Source of the DNA: Bradyrhizobium sp. LMTR 3
GTDB lineage: Bacteria > Pseudomonadota > Alphaproteobacteria > Rhizobiales > Xanthobacteraceae
Direction of reading: 5' to 3'
NCBI RefSeq assembly: GCF_001693485.1
Contig: NZ_MAXC01000033.1
Location: forward strand, 496,001 to 560,000
DNA: 64,000 nt
Part shown: positions 46,595-54,908 of the stretch, piece after piece
Numbering within the stretch: the first letter of the stretch is position 1
How the letters are laid out: every line of letters begins with the position of its first letter
Translations under genes and position numbers: made by a program
The notes under the pieces: generated by a model
Seen by the model: the letters and a program-made list of their open reading frames with translations, nothing else
Told to the model about the DNA's origin: nothing
Databases searched by the model: none

Positions 46595-46696
46595 GTCATT
46601 CCGGGGCGATGCGAAGCATCGAACCCGGAATCTCGAGATTCCCCGATGCGCAATTGCGCATCTGAGGTCTGGTCCTTCGGACCATCCCGGAATGAC
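46595..46696. repeat. Palindromic intergenic repeat, family A copy 3 (diverged)
   Basis: Starts GTCATTCCGGGGC like the other copies and shares GAACCCGGAATCTCGAGATT, but the right half contains an extra GGTCTGGTCCTTCGGACC-type hairpin before CCCGGAATGAC. It lies directly upstream of the RidA gene. Confidence 0.82.
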
Positions 46697-46715
46697 CAAG
46701 GAGAGGAAACTACGC

Positions 46716-47114
46716 ATGCGTATCTTGCAACCGGCCGAATGGTCGAAACCCCGCGGCTTCTCGCATGGTGTCGAGGTCGATGCTTCAGGCAAATGGGTCG
46801 TGCTGGCCGGCCAGACCGGCGGCGACGAGAAGGGCGACTATGCTCCCGACATGGCCGCGCAGGTCGGCACGGCGCTCAAGCGCATCGTCAAGCTGCTTGG
46901 CGAAGCAGGCGCCGGCCCCGAGCACATCGTGCGCCTGACCTGGTACCTGACCAGCCGCAGCGAATACGAGGCCGCAGGTCCCGGCATCGGTGCGGCCTGG
47001 AAGGAAACACTCGGGCGCAATTTCCCGCCGTCGACGCTACTCTACATCGACGGGTTGGTCGACGTCAGGGCCAAGGTCGAAATCGAAGTCACGGCCTTCG
47101 TGCCCAAGGCGTAG
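46716..47114 (+). CDS. RidA/YjgF-family protein
   Basis: ATG 46716 is preceded by GAGAGG. The 132-residue protein shows the chorismate-mutase-like RidA fold: GFSHGVEVDASGKWVVLAGQTGGDEKG, ALKRIVKLLGEAGAGPEHIVRLTWYL, and VDVRAKVEIEVTAFV. The Arg that binds the imine carboxylate in true RidA deaminases (in PxRxxV) is replaced by PPSTLLYI, so this is a divergent member and may not hydrolyse enamines. It begins 19 bases after a family A repeat. A short gene follows. Confidence 0.85.
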   Translation: MRILQPAEWSKPRGFSHGVEVDASGKWVVLAGQTGGDEKGDYAPDMAAQVGTALKRIVKLLGEAGAGPEHIVRLTWYLTSRSEYEAAGPGIGAAWKETLGRNFPPSTLLYIDGLVDVRAKVEIEVTAFVPKA

Positions 47115-47193
47115 CCAGACATCACAACTGCCACACCGGCGCTGTCCGCTTGATCAGGCGCGCCGGAAAAAGACAAAAGGATACCGTGAGCCA

Positions 47194-47397
47194 ATGACCA
47201 CTACTCGATCGACCTCTGCAGATTTCGTGACCGCCTTCGCAACCGGCTGGCCCGAGCACCAGCCCGACATCATGGTGCTGTCGCTGACCACGCACCGCGG
47301 CGTGCAGGACTTTGCCTTCAACAAGGAGCAGGCCTTGCTGATCGCCAAGACGATCAAGGAGACCGCGGCGAAGCTCGAAAAGCCGAAGACGAGTTAA
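47194..47397 (+). CDS. Small hypothetical protein downstream of RidA
   Basis: A 67-residue soluble protein, MTTTRSTSADFVTAFATGW then PEHQPDIMVLSLTTHRGVQDF and a helical C-terminus rich in Lys. No known domain. It lies 79 bases after the RidA stop on the same strand and could be co-transcribed. I recall similar small proteins in Bradyrhizobium but no function. Confidence 0.62.
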   Translation: MTTTRSTSADFVTAFATGWPEHQPDIMVLSLTTHRGVQDFAFNKEQALLIAKTIKETAAKLEKPKTS

Positions 47398-47424
47398 GAG
47401 CTGGGGTGAGCGACATACACACTT

Positions 47425-47525
47425 GTCGTCGCCCGCGAACGCGGGCGATCCAGTACGCCGCGGCCCATCCCTTCAAGCCGTGACGTCTCTGGAATACTGG
47501 ATCGCCCGCTTTCCCAGGCGATGAC
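47425..47525. repeat. Palindromic intergenic repeat, family E
   Basis: GTCGTCGCCCGCG...GCGGGCGATCCAGTA is mirrored by TACTGGATCGCCCGC...CAGGCGATGAC. It separates the convergent ends of the small gene and the secreted protein at 47544. Confidence 0.8.
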
Positions 47526-47543
47526 AGTTGAAGGGGGATTAAT

Positions 47544-48113
47544 CTACTTCGATAGCGAAATATTGGCGGCGCGGAACACGCTGTCTGCCCTCAGGGCGAT
47601 GTGCTGCTTGCTGCCGGTGGTCTTCAGCGAGATGTTGGCGGCGAATCCGGCCGCTTGGGCGATCACCTGGAAACTGCCGTTAGCCCCGCGGCCCTGGATG
47701 CTGCCGCCGATATTCCGGCTGGTTTCGCTCCAGGTGCCGCTGACTTCGCCTCCGGCTGCGACCACCGCCGCTTGCAGGTTGAACCTGTAGGCGTCGCTGG
47801 CGCAGGTGAGGGCCATTTCCATGCTGGCCCCGATCACCTTGTAGGTGGAGCGGCAGCGGATCCGCTCGCTCGAACCGTCATCCAGCGTCACCGTGCCGGG
47901 ACCGGACCATGTGCCGGCCATGCCGGCGAACGTGCTGGACTGTGCGTGGCTCGTGGTGGTGGCCAAGGCCGCCATTAAAAAGGCCGTCATAAAAAAAGCG
48001 ACGGCTGCGAATGTCAGCCGCCGCGCTTTGGCAGAAGATTTAAAAGTCGGGGTTGCCTTACTGACGGGACGCTTCCCATCGACCGCTACATGCGACACCA
48101 GCTGAAGCCCCAT
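47544..48113 (-). CDS. Secreted hypothetical protein (beta-rich)
   Basis: The start is uncertain: ATG 48113 is used, because the hydrophobic signal segment (FAAVAFFMTAFLMAALATTTSHAQ) needs the basic stretch SAKARR before it, which an inner ATG at 47990 would remove. The 189-residue product has a mature domain WSGPGTVTLDDGSSERIRCRSTYKVIGASMEMALTCASDAYRFNLQA, with two Cys that may pair, then a beta-rich half. Rhizobial genomes contain many proteins with this SSERIRCRxTY pattern; role unknown. The first 56 bases overlap the end of the preceding gene. Confidence 0.68.
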   Translation of the reverse strand: MGLQLVSHVAVDGKRPVSKATPTFKSSAKARRLTFAAVAFFMTAFLMAALATTTSHAQSSTFAGMAGTWSGPGTVTLDDGSSERIRCRSTYKVIGASMEMALTCASDAYRFNLQAAVVAAGGEVSGTWSETSRNIGGSIQGRGANGSFQVIAQAAGFAANISLKTTGSKQHIALRADSVFRAANISLSK

Positions 48114-48411
48114 TCCATTTCCCCGATCCGGAGTTGCCACTGAGTTGACCGTTCGCATATGCACCATTGATCGAGACTCGTACAAGTCCCCCGCTGCCGA
48201 CGCTGCCGGAAACCGGACCGCCCGAAATCTTGCCGCCGGTGACATTCACGGTGGAGGTAGTCTGCGCATCGCAACTGCCCGTTTTTGTGACAACGGTCAC
48301 CTGCCAAAGGCCGTCATAGGGATTCTGGGCGGAGGCGGGAGCGCTGGCGAAGGTGGCGGCGGAAGCAAGCAACGAAACAAAAAGCAGGTTGCGGATGCGG
48401 TTGGCGCGCAT
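48058..48411 (-). CDS. Secreted Gly/Ser-rich small protein
   Basis: The 117-residue product has a signal peptide (MRANRIRNLLFVSLLASAATFASAPASA) and a beta-rich mature part: NPYDGLWQVTVVTKTGSCDAQTTSTVNVTGGKISGG, then SGKWNGASAGVACSGRWEASRQ. Its two Cys may form a disulfide. Similar W.V....GxCD proteins are common in Bradyrhizobium and may be surface or secreted, role unknown. The stop lies inside the next minus-strand gene, implying one transcript for the pair. Confidence 0.72.
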   Translation of the reverse strand: MRANRIRNLLFVSLLASAATFASAPASAQNPYDGLWQVTVVTKTGSCDAQTTSTVNVTGGKISGGPVSGSVGSGGLVRVSINGAYANGQLSGNSGSGKWNGASAGVACSGRWEASRQ

Positions 48412-48613
48412 GAATCAAATCCTTGCGATGTGTGTGATGGCGCGCCTTATCTGGCCACAATGTGTCCAAACTTGGGTGCGTCGCAGCACTGAGGAATGTT
48501 CCCGCGATCTCAAACACATCAAGGTGAATCTGGTTCCGGTGGAGGAACGGAAAAATTCGCAGTTTTGTCGCGATTGCGGCGGATTACAGCGTTTTGTGGT
48601 ATGATGGTAGAGA

Positions 48614-49213
48614 TCAATGCTTGGCGTCGGTCAGGCTCGGTGCCTTGGTGGCAAATTCCTCATCCTGGGGCGTGGCCGGCAGGCTGCCGTGGGCTTTGGC
48701 GTGGTAAATGACATCGGCCAACAATTTCTGGCCAAGCGGCGCCAGCGCTCGCTCCCAGAGCTCTCGGGCGGTTTCCCCTTTTTTGACGAACACCCATTCC
48801 TGCGCGGCGATCGCGCCGGCATCCATCCGGTCGGCGAGATGGTAGATGGTACCGCCAGCGATCGGATCGCCTTCCTTGATGGTCCATTCGACTGCGGCGA
48901 TGCCGCGATGCCGAGGCAGCAGCGAGGGGTGATAACCAATGCCGCCGAGTTTGGCCGTGGCCAGCGCCTCCCTGGTGACGCGGGCATGGCTGTGTGCAGT
49001 GACGATCAGGTCGGTCGCTGCTGCGATTTCGGAGGCGATCACGCGCTTCGGATCGGCCTGCACCACGACGTCAACCCCGGCGGCCCGCGCCGCGGCGGCA
49101 AGCCGGTCCTCGCCGTCGTGAACGACGACGCGAACGATTTCGACCCCATGTTGGCGTAGGGTATTGAATGTCGTCACGCCAAAATGGCGGGAACCGACCA
49201 GGGTAATCCGCAT
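48614..49213 (-). CDS. Formyltransferase-fold protein with altered active site
   Basis: Start chosen at ATG 49213, giving MRITLVGSRHFGVTTFNTL, the Rossmann entry. The 199-residue protein has the formyltransferase loop YHPSLLPRHRG (about residue 95) and DRMDAGAI with the catalytic Asp (about 129). The Asn that normally precedes the His by two residues (N-x-H) is Gly here (GIGYH), so one of the three catalytic residues is missing. It lacks the C-terminal domain of methionyl-tRNA formyltransferase. It may modify a sugar or small metabolite, or be inactive. It is monocistronic. Confidence 0.82.
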   Translation of the reverse strand: MRITLVGSRHFGVTTFNTLRQHGVEIVRVVVHDGEDRLAAAARAAGVDVVVQADPKRVIASEIAAATDLIVTAHSHARVTREALATAKLGGIGYHPSLLPRHRGIAAVEWTIKEGDPIAGGTIYHLADRMDAGAIAAQEWVFVKKGETARELWERALAPLGQKLLADVIYHAKAHGSLPATPQDEEFATKAPSLTDAKH

Positions 49214-49357
49214 GTGTTCCGTCCGTCGTTTATCAGGCCGATATGCCGATAGCACACCACGCCGGCCTGTCTCGATGCTCGCCAACAGGGGCGTGGGTTA
49301 TCAACAGGGCGGGCCGGCAGAGCAGGGGCGGAGCGGCGGGTGCCTAATTCTGTTCCG

Positions 49358-49603
49358 TCACCATGAAAGGATTCGCAGTTCTGGCCTGGAATAGGGCGAG
49401 GCCGGTGATCGGACCGGCTCGGGCTGTTGTTCCGCCACCCTCTGCAGGCATGCCCGCAAGTCGGCGCTGCACAGCTTCATCTGGTTGCGCAGCTCGCGCC
49501 GGGCGAAGGTGGTGAGGGAGGGATCGCCGAGCTGCTGCCAGGCAGCGCGCAGCCATTGCTGCAGGGCGCGGATATCGGAATCGAGCACTTCGGGCTGGTT
49601 CAT
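49358..49603 (-). CDS. Small hypothetical protein
   Basis: An 81-residue, mostly helical protein: MNQPEVLDSDIRALQQWLRAAWQQL then LTTFARRELRNQMKLCSADLRACLQR. No membrane segment. It looks like a genuine gene by composition and by helical pattern, but no family is recognised. Unlike in the reference frame, there is no strong ribosome site. It lies alone between the formyltransferase and the secreted Pro-rich gene. Confidence 0.6.
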   Translation of the reverse strand: MNQPEVLDSDIRALQQWLRAAWQQLGDPSLTTFARRELRNQMKLCSADLRACLQRVAEQQPEPVRSPASPYSRPELRILSW

Positions 49604-49765
49604 GCCGCCGGAATCTCAAAACGTGATCGCGCCTTGATTAGGACTGATTCTCCCGCCGACGCCTACTCCGTATCAGGGCGGGCAGCACGAAGATGGGCTC
49701 GCCTGGAAGCTGGGGAACACGCGTCCTACATGTTCGTTGAGTAGGAGCCTCCTGGAGAGACCTCG

Positions 49766-50158
49766 ATGTCCCGCAATCCGGCGCTTGTTCTCTTCGCGGC
49801 GCTCAGCCTGATCGTTCCCGTAAAGGCATTCGCACAACTGACGCCGCCAGCCGGCTCGGCGGGCGCCGGCAATTCGCCGATATCGGGCGTGCCGTTCGGA
49901 CCGGCGAACCCCAGGGCGCTCTCCGATCCCAGCGGCATCGGCAATGCCGCGAGCGTGCCACCGCTCCGCCCCAACCCCCCGCCGCCGGCCGTCTCCTACG
50001 GCTCAGTTGATCCGCCGCGCGCACGTGTCGTGACGCCGCCATATCCAACCGCCTCGCAGCGGATCATCAGTGCGCGCAAGGCCCCGCGTAAGTCGCCGGT
50101 TCGGCCGCGGGGGCGGCCGGAGGTGAGCAGGTTCACCGGGATCTGCCGCGGGTGCTAG
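49766..50158 (+). CDS. Secreted Pro-rich hypothetical protein
   Basis: GGAGAG lies 7 bases before the ATG. The 130-residue protein has a signal peptide (ALVLFAALSLIVPVKAFA) and a low-complexity mature chain with repeated Pro/Gly (LTPPAGSAGAG, RPNPPPPAVSYG) ending in a basic tail with two Cys (FTGICRGC). It resembles secreted, possibly cell-wall-bound disordered proteins found in rhizobia. No enzymatic domain. It is monocistronic and precedes the kinase gene by 200 bases. Confidence 0.66.
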   Translation: MSRNPALVLFAALSLIVPVKAFAQLTPPAGSAGAGNSPISGVPFGPANPRALSDPSGIGNAASVPPLRPNPPPPAVSYGSVDPPRARVVTPPYPTASQRIISARKAPRKSPVRPRGRPEVSRFTGICRGC

Positions 50159-50358
50159 CGATCAAATCGCGATCCATCCTGCGGGAAACGAAGCGCCGGA
50201 AGACCGACGTTTCCGCGCCCGGCCACAGCTAGGAACAAATTTTCTCCTGCCGGATTTGTCCAAGGTCAAGCGCTCAGCGGTCGTGCGTGCTGGTCCCTGC
50301 ATGTGCCGACACCGAGTATCGTGTAACGCAAAATTGCCCTTCGGCAGGGATGGCGGGA

Positions 50359-52197
50359 ATGAACATCCAGCGACGGACGGCCAAGACTTTCTCCCAGCCA
50401 GGCCGGTCCGCCTTCCTGGACGTGCCTCATCTGCCTCGCGATGAATGGCGGCAGGCGCACGAAGACAGGCTGGCTGTCACCTACGAGCATGTCGGCGTCG
50501 GCATCATCGAGATCGATGAGGCTGGGCGGATGCTGCGCGTCAATCAGAAGGCCTGCGATCTGGTGGGACGAGAAGCGGCCGACTTGCTCGGCCGCTCCAT
50601 CTTTGACGAGACCTCGCCACAGGACGTCGCGCAGGATCTCGCGCAGTTCAGACGACAGGTCGCGGGCGAAATCGATCGCTATACCATCGAAAAGCGTCTC
50701 GCGCGCAAGGACGGGTCATACTTCTGGGCGGAGGTCACGTCCTCAAGCGTTTGCGATGCGTTGGGAAATTTCCTCTACGCGGTGCGTGCTCAGCATGACA
50801 TCAGCGCCCGCAAGCAAGCCGAACAGGCGCGGTGCGCCGCCGAAGACCGTGCGCAGCAACTCGCTTCGATCGTGGATTCCTCCGACGACGCGATCATCAG
50901 CAAGGATCTCGACGGGATCATCAGGACCTGGAATTCAGGCGCCGAGCGGCTGTTCGGCTATACCGCCGCCGAGGTCCTCGGCGAGCCCGTGACCATTCTT
51001 TTTCCGCCAGGACGCGAAAACGAGGAGCCCGGGATTCTCGCACGCATACGGCGAGGCGAGCGCATCCACCATTACGAAACGGTTCGCCGGCGGAAGGACG
51101 GGAGCCTTGTGGACATCTCGCTGACCGTCTCGCCCGTGCGCGACCGCGCGGGGGGCATCGTCGGCGCGTCGAAGATCGCCCGCGACATCACCGATCGCAA
51201 GCAAGCCGAACGCAAGCTGCGGGAGAGCGAGCAGCGTCTTTCGGAATTGCTCGCGGCGATTCCCGCCGCGGTCTACACGACCGACGCGCAAGGGAAAATT
51301 ACGTATTTCAATCCGGCCGCAGTCGAATTCTCGGGGCGGACGCCCGCGCTCGGCAGCGACGAATGGTGTGTCACGTGGAAGCTGTTCAACCCCGACGGTA
51401 CGCCGCTTCCGCACGACCAGTGCCCGATGGCGGTTGCGCTGAAGGAAGGACGCGTCGTGCGCGGCGCCGAAGCAGTTGCGGAACGGCCGGACGGGACGCG
51501 GGTGCCGTTCATTCCGTTCCCGACGCCGCTGCGGGACACTTCCGGCCAGATCACCGGCGCCATCAACATGCTGGTTGATATCAGCGAGCGACGGCAAGCG
51601 GAAACCCAGCAACGGCTTTTGCTCGACGAACTCAATCATCGCACCAAGAACAACATGCAGATGCTGCAGTCGCTGCTTTTCTCGGCGGCAAGGACCGCAC
51701 CGAGCGAGGAGGCGCGCAAAGTCCTGAAGGAAGCCAGCGCACGGATCGCGGCCATGGCGGCGGCGCAGCGTGTGCTGTACGGCCGAAGCGATGCCACCTG
51801 CTTCGCTGCGGAGGAATTTCTTCCGGCGGTTTGTCAAACCGTTCGGCAGTTGCTGCCGCCGGATGCACGAATTGAGTGTGGCGCGGCGCGCGGCGCGCTT
51901 TCCAACGACATAGCGATGCCGCTGGCATTGATATTGAACGAGCTGCTGACAAACGCCGTGAAGCACGGCACCAGGGACTATGCGAGGCAGGCCGTTCGCG
52001 TCAGCCTGACCAGCCAGGACGGACGTCTGGCGCTCTGCGTCGAGGACGACGGCGAGGGGTTCGACCTGGAGGCAGTGCGTAAGAACTCGTCCGGGCTCCG
52101 GCTCGTACTCGGCCTCGCACGCCAGCTCCATGGAACGCTTCACGTCACGAAAAGCCCTTCGCGGGCGTGCCTCGATTTTCCTGCTGCCAAGAGTTAG
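50359..52197 (+). CDS. PAS-PAS-PAS histidine kinase, HisKA_2/HWE type
   Basis: The start is ATG 50359, nine bases after AGGG; ATG 50350 is an alternative. The 612-residue cytosolic kinase has three PAS domains (about 45-155, 170-290, 300-415; GVGIIEIDEAGRMLRVNQKA, DSSDDAIISKDLDGIIRTWNSGAERLFGY and AIPAAVYTTDAQGKITYFNPAA), then the HisKA_2 dimerisation motif LLLDELNHRTKNNMQ with the phospho-acceptor His 427, and an ATPase half with NELLTNAVKHG and EDDGEGFDLE. Such kinases often respond to light, redox or stress. The receiver gene lies 11 bases downstream and is the likely partner. Confidence 0.9.
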   Translation: MNIQRRTAKTFSQPGRSAFLDVPHLPRDEWRQAHEDRLAVTYEHVGVGIIEIDEAGRMLRVNQKACDLVGREAADLLGRSIFDETSPQDVAQDLAQFRRQVAGEIDRYTIEKRLARKDGSYFWAEVTSSSVCDALGNFLYAVRAQHDISARKQAEQARCAAEDRAQQLASIVDSSDDAIISKDLDGIIRTWNSGAERLFGYTAAEVLGEPVTILFPPGRENEEPGILARIRRGERIHHYETVRRRKDGSLVDISLTVSPVRDRAGGIVGASKIARDITDRKQAERKLRESEQRLSELLAAIPAAVYTTDAQGKITYFNPAAVEFSGRTPALGSDEWCVTWKLFNPDGTPLPHDQCPMAVALKEGRVVRGAEAVAERPDGTRVPFIPFPTPLRDTSGQITGAINMLVDISERRQAETQQRLLLDELNHRTKNNMQMLQSLLFSAARTAPSEEARKVLKEASARIAAMAAAQRVLYGRSDATCFAAEEFLPAVCQTVRQLLPPDARIECGAARGALSNDIAMPLALILNELLTNAVKHGTRDYARQAVRVSLTSQDGRLALCVEDDGEGFDLEAVRKNSSGLRLVLGLARQLHGTLHVTKSPSRACLDFPAAKS

Positions 52198-52208
52198 GCC
52201 GGCGATCG

Positions 52209-52691
52209 ATGACGACGCCTCATCAGAACGCAGGGGATATTGCGTTGCCATCCGATCCGGACCGGAATTCGTCGCCACCTGCTGAAGAGACCCGGCCCAT
52301 GGAAGGGAAGCAGGGCCCGCTGCGGGTTCTTGTCGTCGAGGATGATTTCCTGATCGCCATGCAATCCGAAGTCGCGCTGACGGCTGCCGGCTTTGAAGTT
52401 GTCGGTCCGGCCACGACCGCCGAGGAAGCGGTCGCGCTCGCCAGCGAGGCCCAACCGACTCTCGCTGTGATGGATATTCGCCTGGCCAGCACCCGCGACG
52501 GTATCGACGCCGCACGGCAACTCTATCAGGACTTCGCCATTCGCTGCATCTTTGCAACCGCACACGACGATGTGCACACGCGCGGGCGCGCCGAGCCCTA
52601 CGCTCCGCTCGGCTGGCTGCCGAAGCCGTACACCATGGCGTCGCTGATATCGGTGGTCGTCGAGGCTCTCGCACAGTTGCGCCGGCCGTAG
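52209..52691 (+). CDS. Response regulator receiver protein, single domain
   Basis: Start chosen at ATG 52209 near the kinase end. The 160-residue protein has a 35-residue disordered N-terminus, then one receiver domain: LRVLVVEDDFLIAMQSEVAL (acidic pocket at about 44-46), the phospho-acceptor Asp 89 in LAVMDIRL, and the conserved Lys 139 in WLPKPY. No output domain is present, so it probably signals by protein contact, as in the general stress or chemotaxis-like branches. It is coupled with the histidine kinase before it. Confidence 0.9.
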   Translation: MTTPHQNAGDIALPSDPDRNSSPPAEETRPMEGKQGPLRVLVVEDDFLIAMQSEVALTAAGFEVVGPATTAEEAVALASEAQPTLAVMDIRLASTRDGIDAARQLYQDFAIRCIFATAHDDVHTRGRAEPYAPLGWLPKPYTMASLISVVVEALAQLRRP

Positions 52692-52844
52692 CGGATGCGT
52701 CGGCCGTCTAACCGGAACTATGGAACTTTTCGGTCCGAGCAATTGCAGAGAAGGTGGATCGACCGTGCTCACGGCTCACCGGTCCGGCGCCAAGGACCGC
52801 CGTCGGACAAGAGATCGACGCGGGCGGCCGACGTTTGACAAATG

Positions 52845-52872
52845 CGCCTGAGGCGCCGCGGCGCCTCAGGCG
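52845..52872. terminator. Strong hairpin after the response regulator
   Basis: CGCCTGAGGCGC and GCGCCTCAGGCG form a near-perfect stem with a small loop, followed on the plus strand by ACGTTTTGCTTT. It lies 150 bases after the regulator stop and just beyond the small minus-strand ORF. Confidence 0.65.
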
Positions 52873-52894
52873 ACGTTTTGCTTTCTCCGCGGCG

Positions 52895-52981
52895 CTAGTC
52901 GGTGCGGTAGGCATCCAGCGCGTGGGCGGCGAAGATCCCTACGCTAATCAGGGCAAGAATCCCTGCTGACAGCTCGATCAT
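52895..52981 (-). CDS. Possible 28-residue membrane peptide
   Basis: The frame reads MIELSAGILALISVGIFAAH then ALDAYRTD and stop. One membrane helix, acidic start and a short soluble tail are consistent with a small inner-membrane protein. AGGGACG lies about 9 bases before the ATG. I recall similar short proteins in rhizobia, but no function. Confidence 0.5.
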   Translation of the reverse strand: MIELSAGILALISVGIFAAHALDAYRTD

Positions 52982-53398
52982 TGTTCGGCGTCCCTGTGTT
53001 TTTATTAATAACTAGGTACGCAGTCGTTTGTTTCAGGCAGCGGTCGAGCAATCGTGAAATTGACGTTTGGCGAGGGACAGCCGGGCTAAATGGAACAGGG
53101 GAGGACGTTCGGCGCTTCTTCATCTCCGCGGCAACCTGGAATGCCAGGCGGTTTCGGATCGCGTCGATGGGGCATACGTCGATGGGGCGTACTTGGCGTG
53201 AGCGCGACGGTCGGCCGCGTTCGCTCTGAGCCATTGGTAGTGCACCGATCGTCCTTCAAGACAAAGCCGCCAGGCGGAGATCGCCTGACGGCTTGCTGGT
53301 GTGGGCCCGGACGCTTGGGGGATTGTCCGGCGGCTGATCGTTAGGCGTCCCCGCAGCGGGCGGCAATCGAACTTGCAGTTTAACCTAACCAGTCAACC

Positions 53399-53731
53399 TT
53401 ACCGACCGCGATCGCTCTTGGTGAGCTCAAGCAAAAGCAACGTAATGGTCGATTTAAGATTTTCACGGCGCGTGGTCAAAGCTCTCACCGTCATCGGAAA
53501 TGCAAAGTGATGAGGATCTCTCGTCGGACTTTTCTGTAGTTCAGCCTCAATGCTTTGATCAAGCAGGCGGAGGGCGTTCTTGATGTCGATTAGCATTGCT
53601 TCAGTTTGTTGACGCCTCCGCCTAAGCGCGTCATCCGCCGCGAGCTGCTTGCGCTCTGCCATGGCCTGTCGCTTAGCCTGAACGCGAACATGATGTCGTA
53701 GATCCGCTGTCTCGAATTGGGGCTGGTTCAT
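53399..53731 (-). CDS. Coiled-coil hypothetical protein
   Basis: The start is ATG 53731, preceded by GGAG; the open frame continues to 53968 without a site. The 110-residue product is a long basic helix (DLRHHVRVQAKRQAMAERKQLAADDALRRRRQQTEAMLIDIKNALRLLDQ) with a second helical part. No known domain. A small frame on the opposite strand (to 54004) overlaps its upstream region and looks weaker. Confidence 0.6.
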   Translation of the reverse strand: MNQPQFETADLRHHVRVQAKRQAMAERKQLAADDALRRRRQQTEAMLIDIKNALRLLDQSIEAELQKSPTRDPHHFAFPMTVRALTTRRENLKSTITLLLLELTKSDRGR

Positions 53732-54065
53732 TTGTTTGCTCCGCAATGGCACATCGCTGGCAGCGATACGTGGCGATGCCGTAAGGAGAGCAAGGAGCTT
53801 GCCAGAAACAAAATGACCGCCCGAAGGGCGGTCTCTCTGTTTGCGAGTGCAGCTTTGAGCGGCGCGATCGTCCCAAGGACTTCGACCGCGGCTGAAGTCG
53901 ATCCGACCTTCGCATGGATCGAGCAGGCGCTGCCGGGCAGGCTCAACCCGGATCCCCAAGCTGAGCAACGGCCCAATGGAAGGCGAATGTTAACTTTTTC
54001 TTAAGTATTTGGATGAAATAGTTCAGAGTTTAAGAAATTGCGAATCATCGGGCTGGAGATTTGCC

Positions 54066-54167
54066 ATGCTCACGACGGTTCTCTTGATGGCTTTGACCGC
54101 GCTGGCCGCTTGCACAGTTATCCTTGTCCGGTTCGAATTGTTAGCACGAAAGCGAAGGGCGTCATAA
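54066..54167 (+). CDS. Possible 33-residue single-helix membrane protein
   Basis: MLTTVLLMALTALAACTVIL then VRFELLARKRRAS and stop. The hydrophobic helix ends with the positive-inside motif RKRR. GGAG is placed 7 bases before the ATG, which is good support for translation. From 53732 to 54065 no other gene is evident. Confidence 0.5.
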   Translation: MLTTVLLMALTALAACTVILVRFELLARKRRAS

Positions 54168-54243
54168 CTGCCTCAGGCGGATGCCCATTGAGGCAACAAG
54201 GGTAGGGCAGCCGGACCTCGGGAGCCCGAACGGCTGCATCGAG

Positions 54244-54486
54244 CTACAGGTCGAAGACCACGCCAAGTCTGTAGTCCTTGCGCCACACAACGCGACAAGG
54301 GAGCTTTAGCTTGTCATCCGGTAAGATCAATGTGAACTCATTGGGAATGCGGAGCAGCTCGGAAAAGTCCAGCGCCGCGCCCGTGCTGGAGATGTCATGA
54401 ACGATACAAGGATACTTGTCGCCGCCGTAATCGATCTTGGCAGGCTTCATCACGCGAACACGTGGAGCAATCCGAGTTTCCACCAT
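54244..54486 (-). CDS. PilZ-domain protein (cyclic di-GMP sensing)
   Basis: An 80-residue single PilZ domain. The ligand motif is present: an Arg pair in RIAPRVRV near the N-terminus, then D-x-S-x-x-G as HDISSTGAAL (about residue 30-39). Four beta strands follow (EFTLILPDDKLKLPCRVVWRKDYRLGVVF). It should bind cyclic di-GMP and act through a partner; free-standing PilZ proteins in rhizobia modulate motility or polysaccharide. No other c-di-GMP gene is near. Confidence 0.87.
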   Translation of the reverse strand: MVETRIAPRVRVMKPAKIDYGGDKYPCIVHDISSTGAALDFSELLRIPNEFTLILPDDKLKLPCRVVWRKDYRLGVVFDL

Positions 54487-54908
54487 CGCAATAATCCGCT
54501 TTAAAATACTGCCTTGATAGCACTGAACTCTTAAAGCGTTCCAAAGATGGAGCCCGTTTTCAGGCAGATCGTGTCAGCGATCGGCGTCGAGGACGGTCGA
54601 ATGGGCGACAGTGGATAATCGCCGCAGAACACGACGACACCGCAGACGCCCGATTCGCGCATCTCTCCAAAGGTGATTATCCAATGTCGCGGCATCGTGC
54701 CCAATTCTGCCAAGAATCGAAATCAGCCTGAACGGGCCATTTTGGGGAGTGCCCTTTGGGGAGTACCCCGGCGTGGCATGGCTCTGCGCATGTCGTCCGG
54801 CAACGTCGTGCGCAGAGCCTTCCATTGTTGGAAGGCTCCGGCAATGAGGACAGCGAGCACGACGACGATCGTAACGATGAGGCCGTATCCGCTGCAGGGC
54901 GCCGCCTG
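54487..54908. other. Gap with a decayed frame and an open extension of galE
   Basis: A minus-strand frame at 54531-54713 (with GEMRESGVCGVVVFCGDY) resembles the start of a small Cys-containing family I recall with GxMRESGVRG, but the remainder is out of register, so it looks like a remnant. Between 54908 and 54723, the galE reading frame stays open past its stop and encodes a membrane-like helix (GLIVTIVVVLAVLIAGAF) and a basic tail, with no start codon of its own except GTG. Confidence 0.4.

Larger units (their letters stand above)
52692..53398. other. Long region with no ordinary gene
   Basis: Apart from a hairpin and a 28-codon ORF given separately, I see no gene. Frames on both strands (for example 52944-53234 minus) lack protein-like composition. 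A second, imperfect hairpin (AAGCCGCCAGGCG / CGCCTGACGGCTT, 53266-53296) has no T tract. Confidence 0.5.

Noticed and set aside
47544..48245. The longest start of the secreted protein at 47544
   Set aside because: It would run deep into the preceding minus-strand gene and put over 75 residues before the signal segment.
50935..52674. A 579-codon minus-strand frame opposite the kinase and regulator
   Set aside because: Antisense shadow; the plus-strand kinase and receiver motifs are complete.
53714..54004. A plus-strand small ORF with an apparent signal segment
   Set aside because: Ribosome site is too far from any ATG and the minus strand holds a better gene; kept only as a note.
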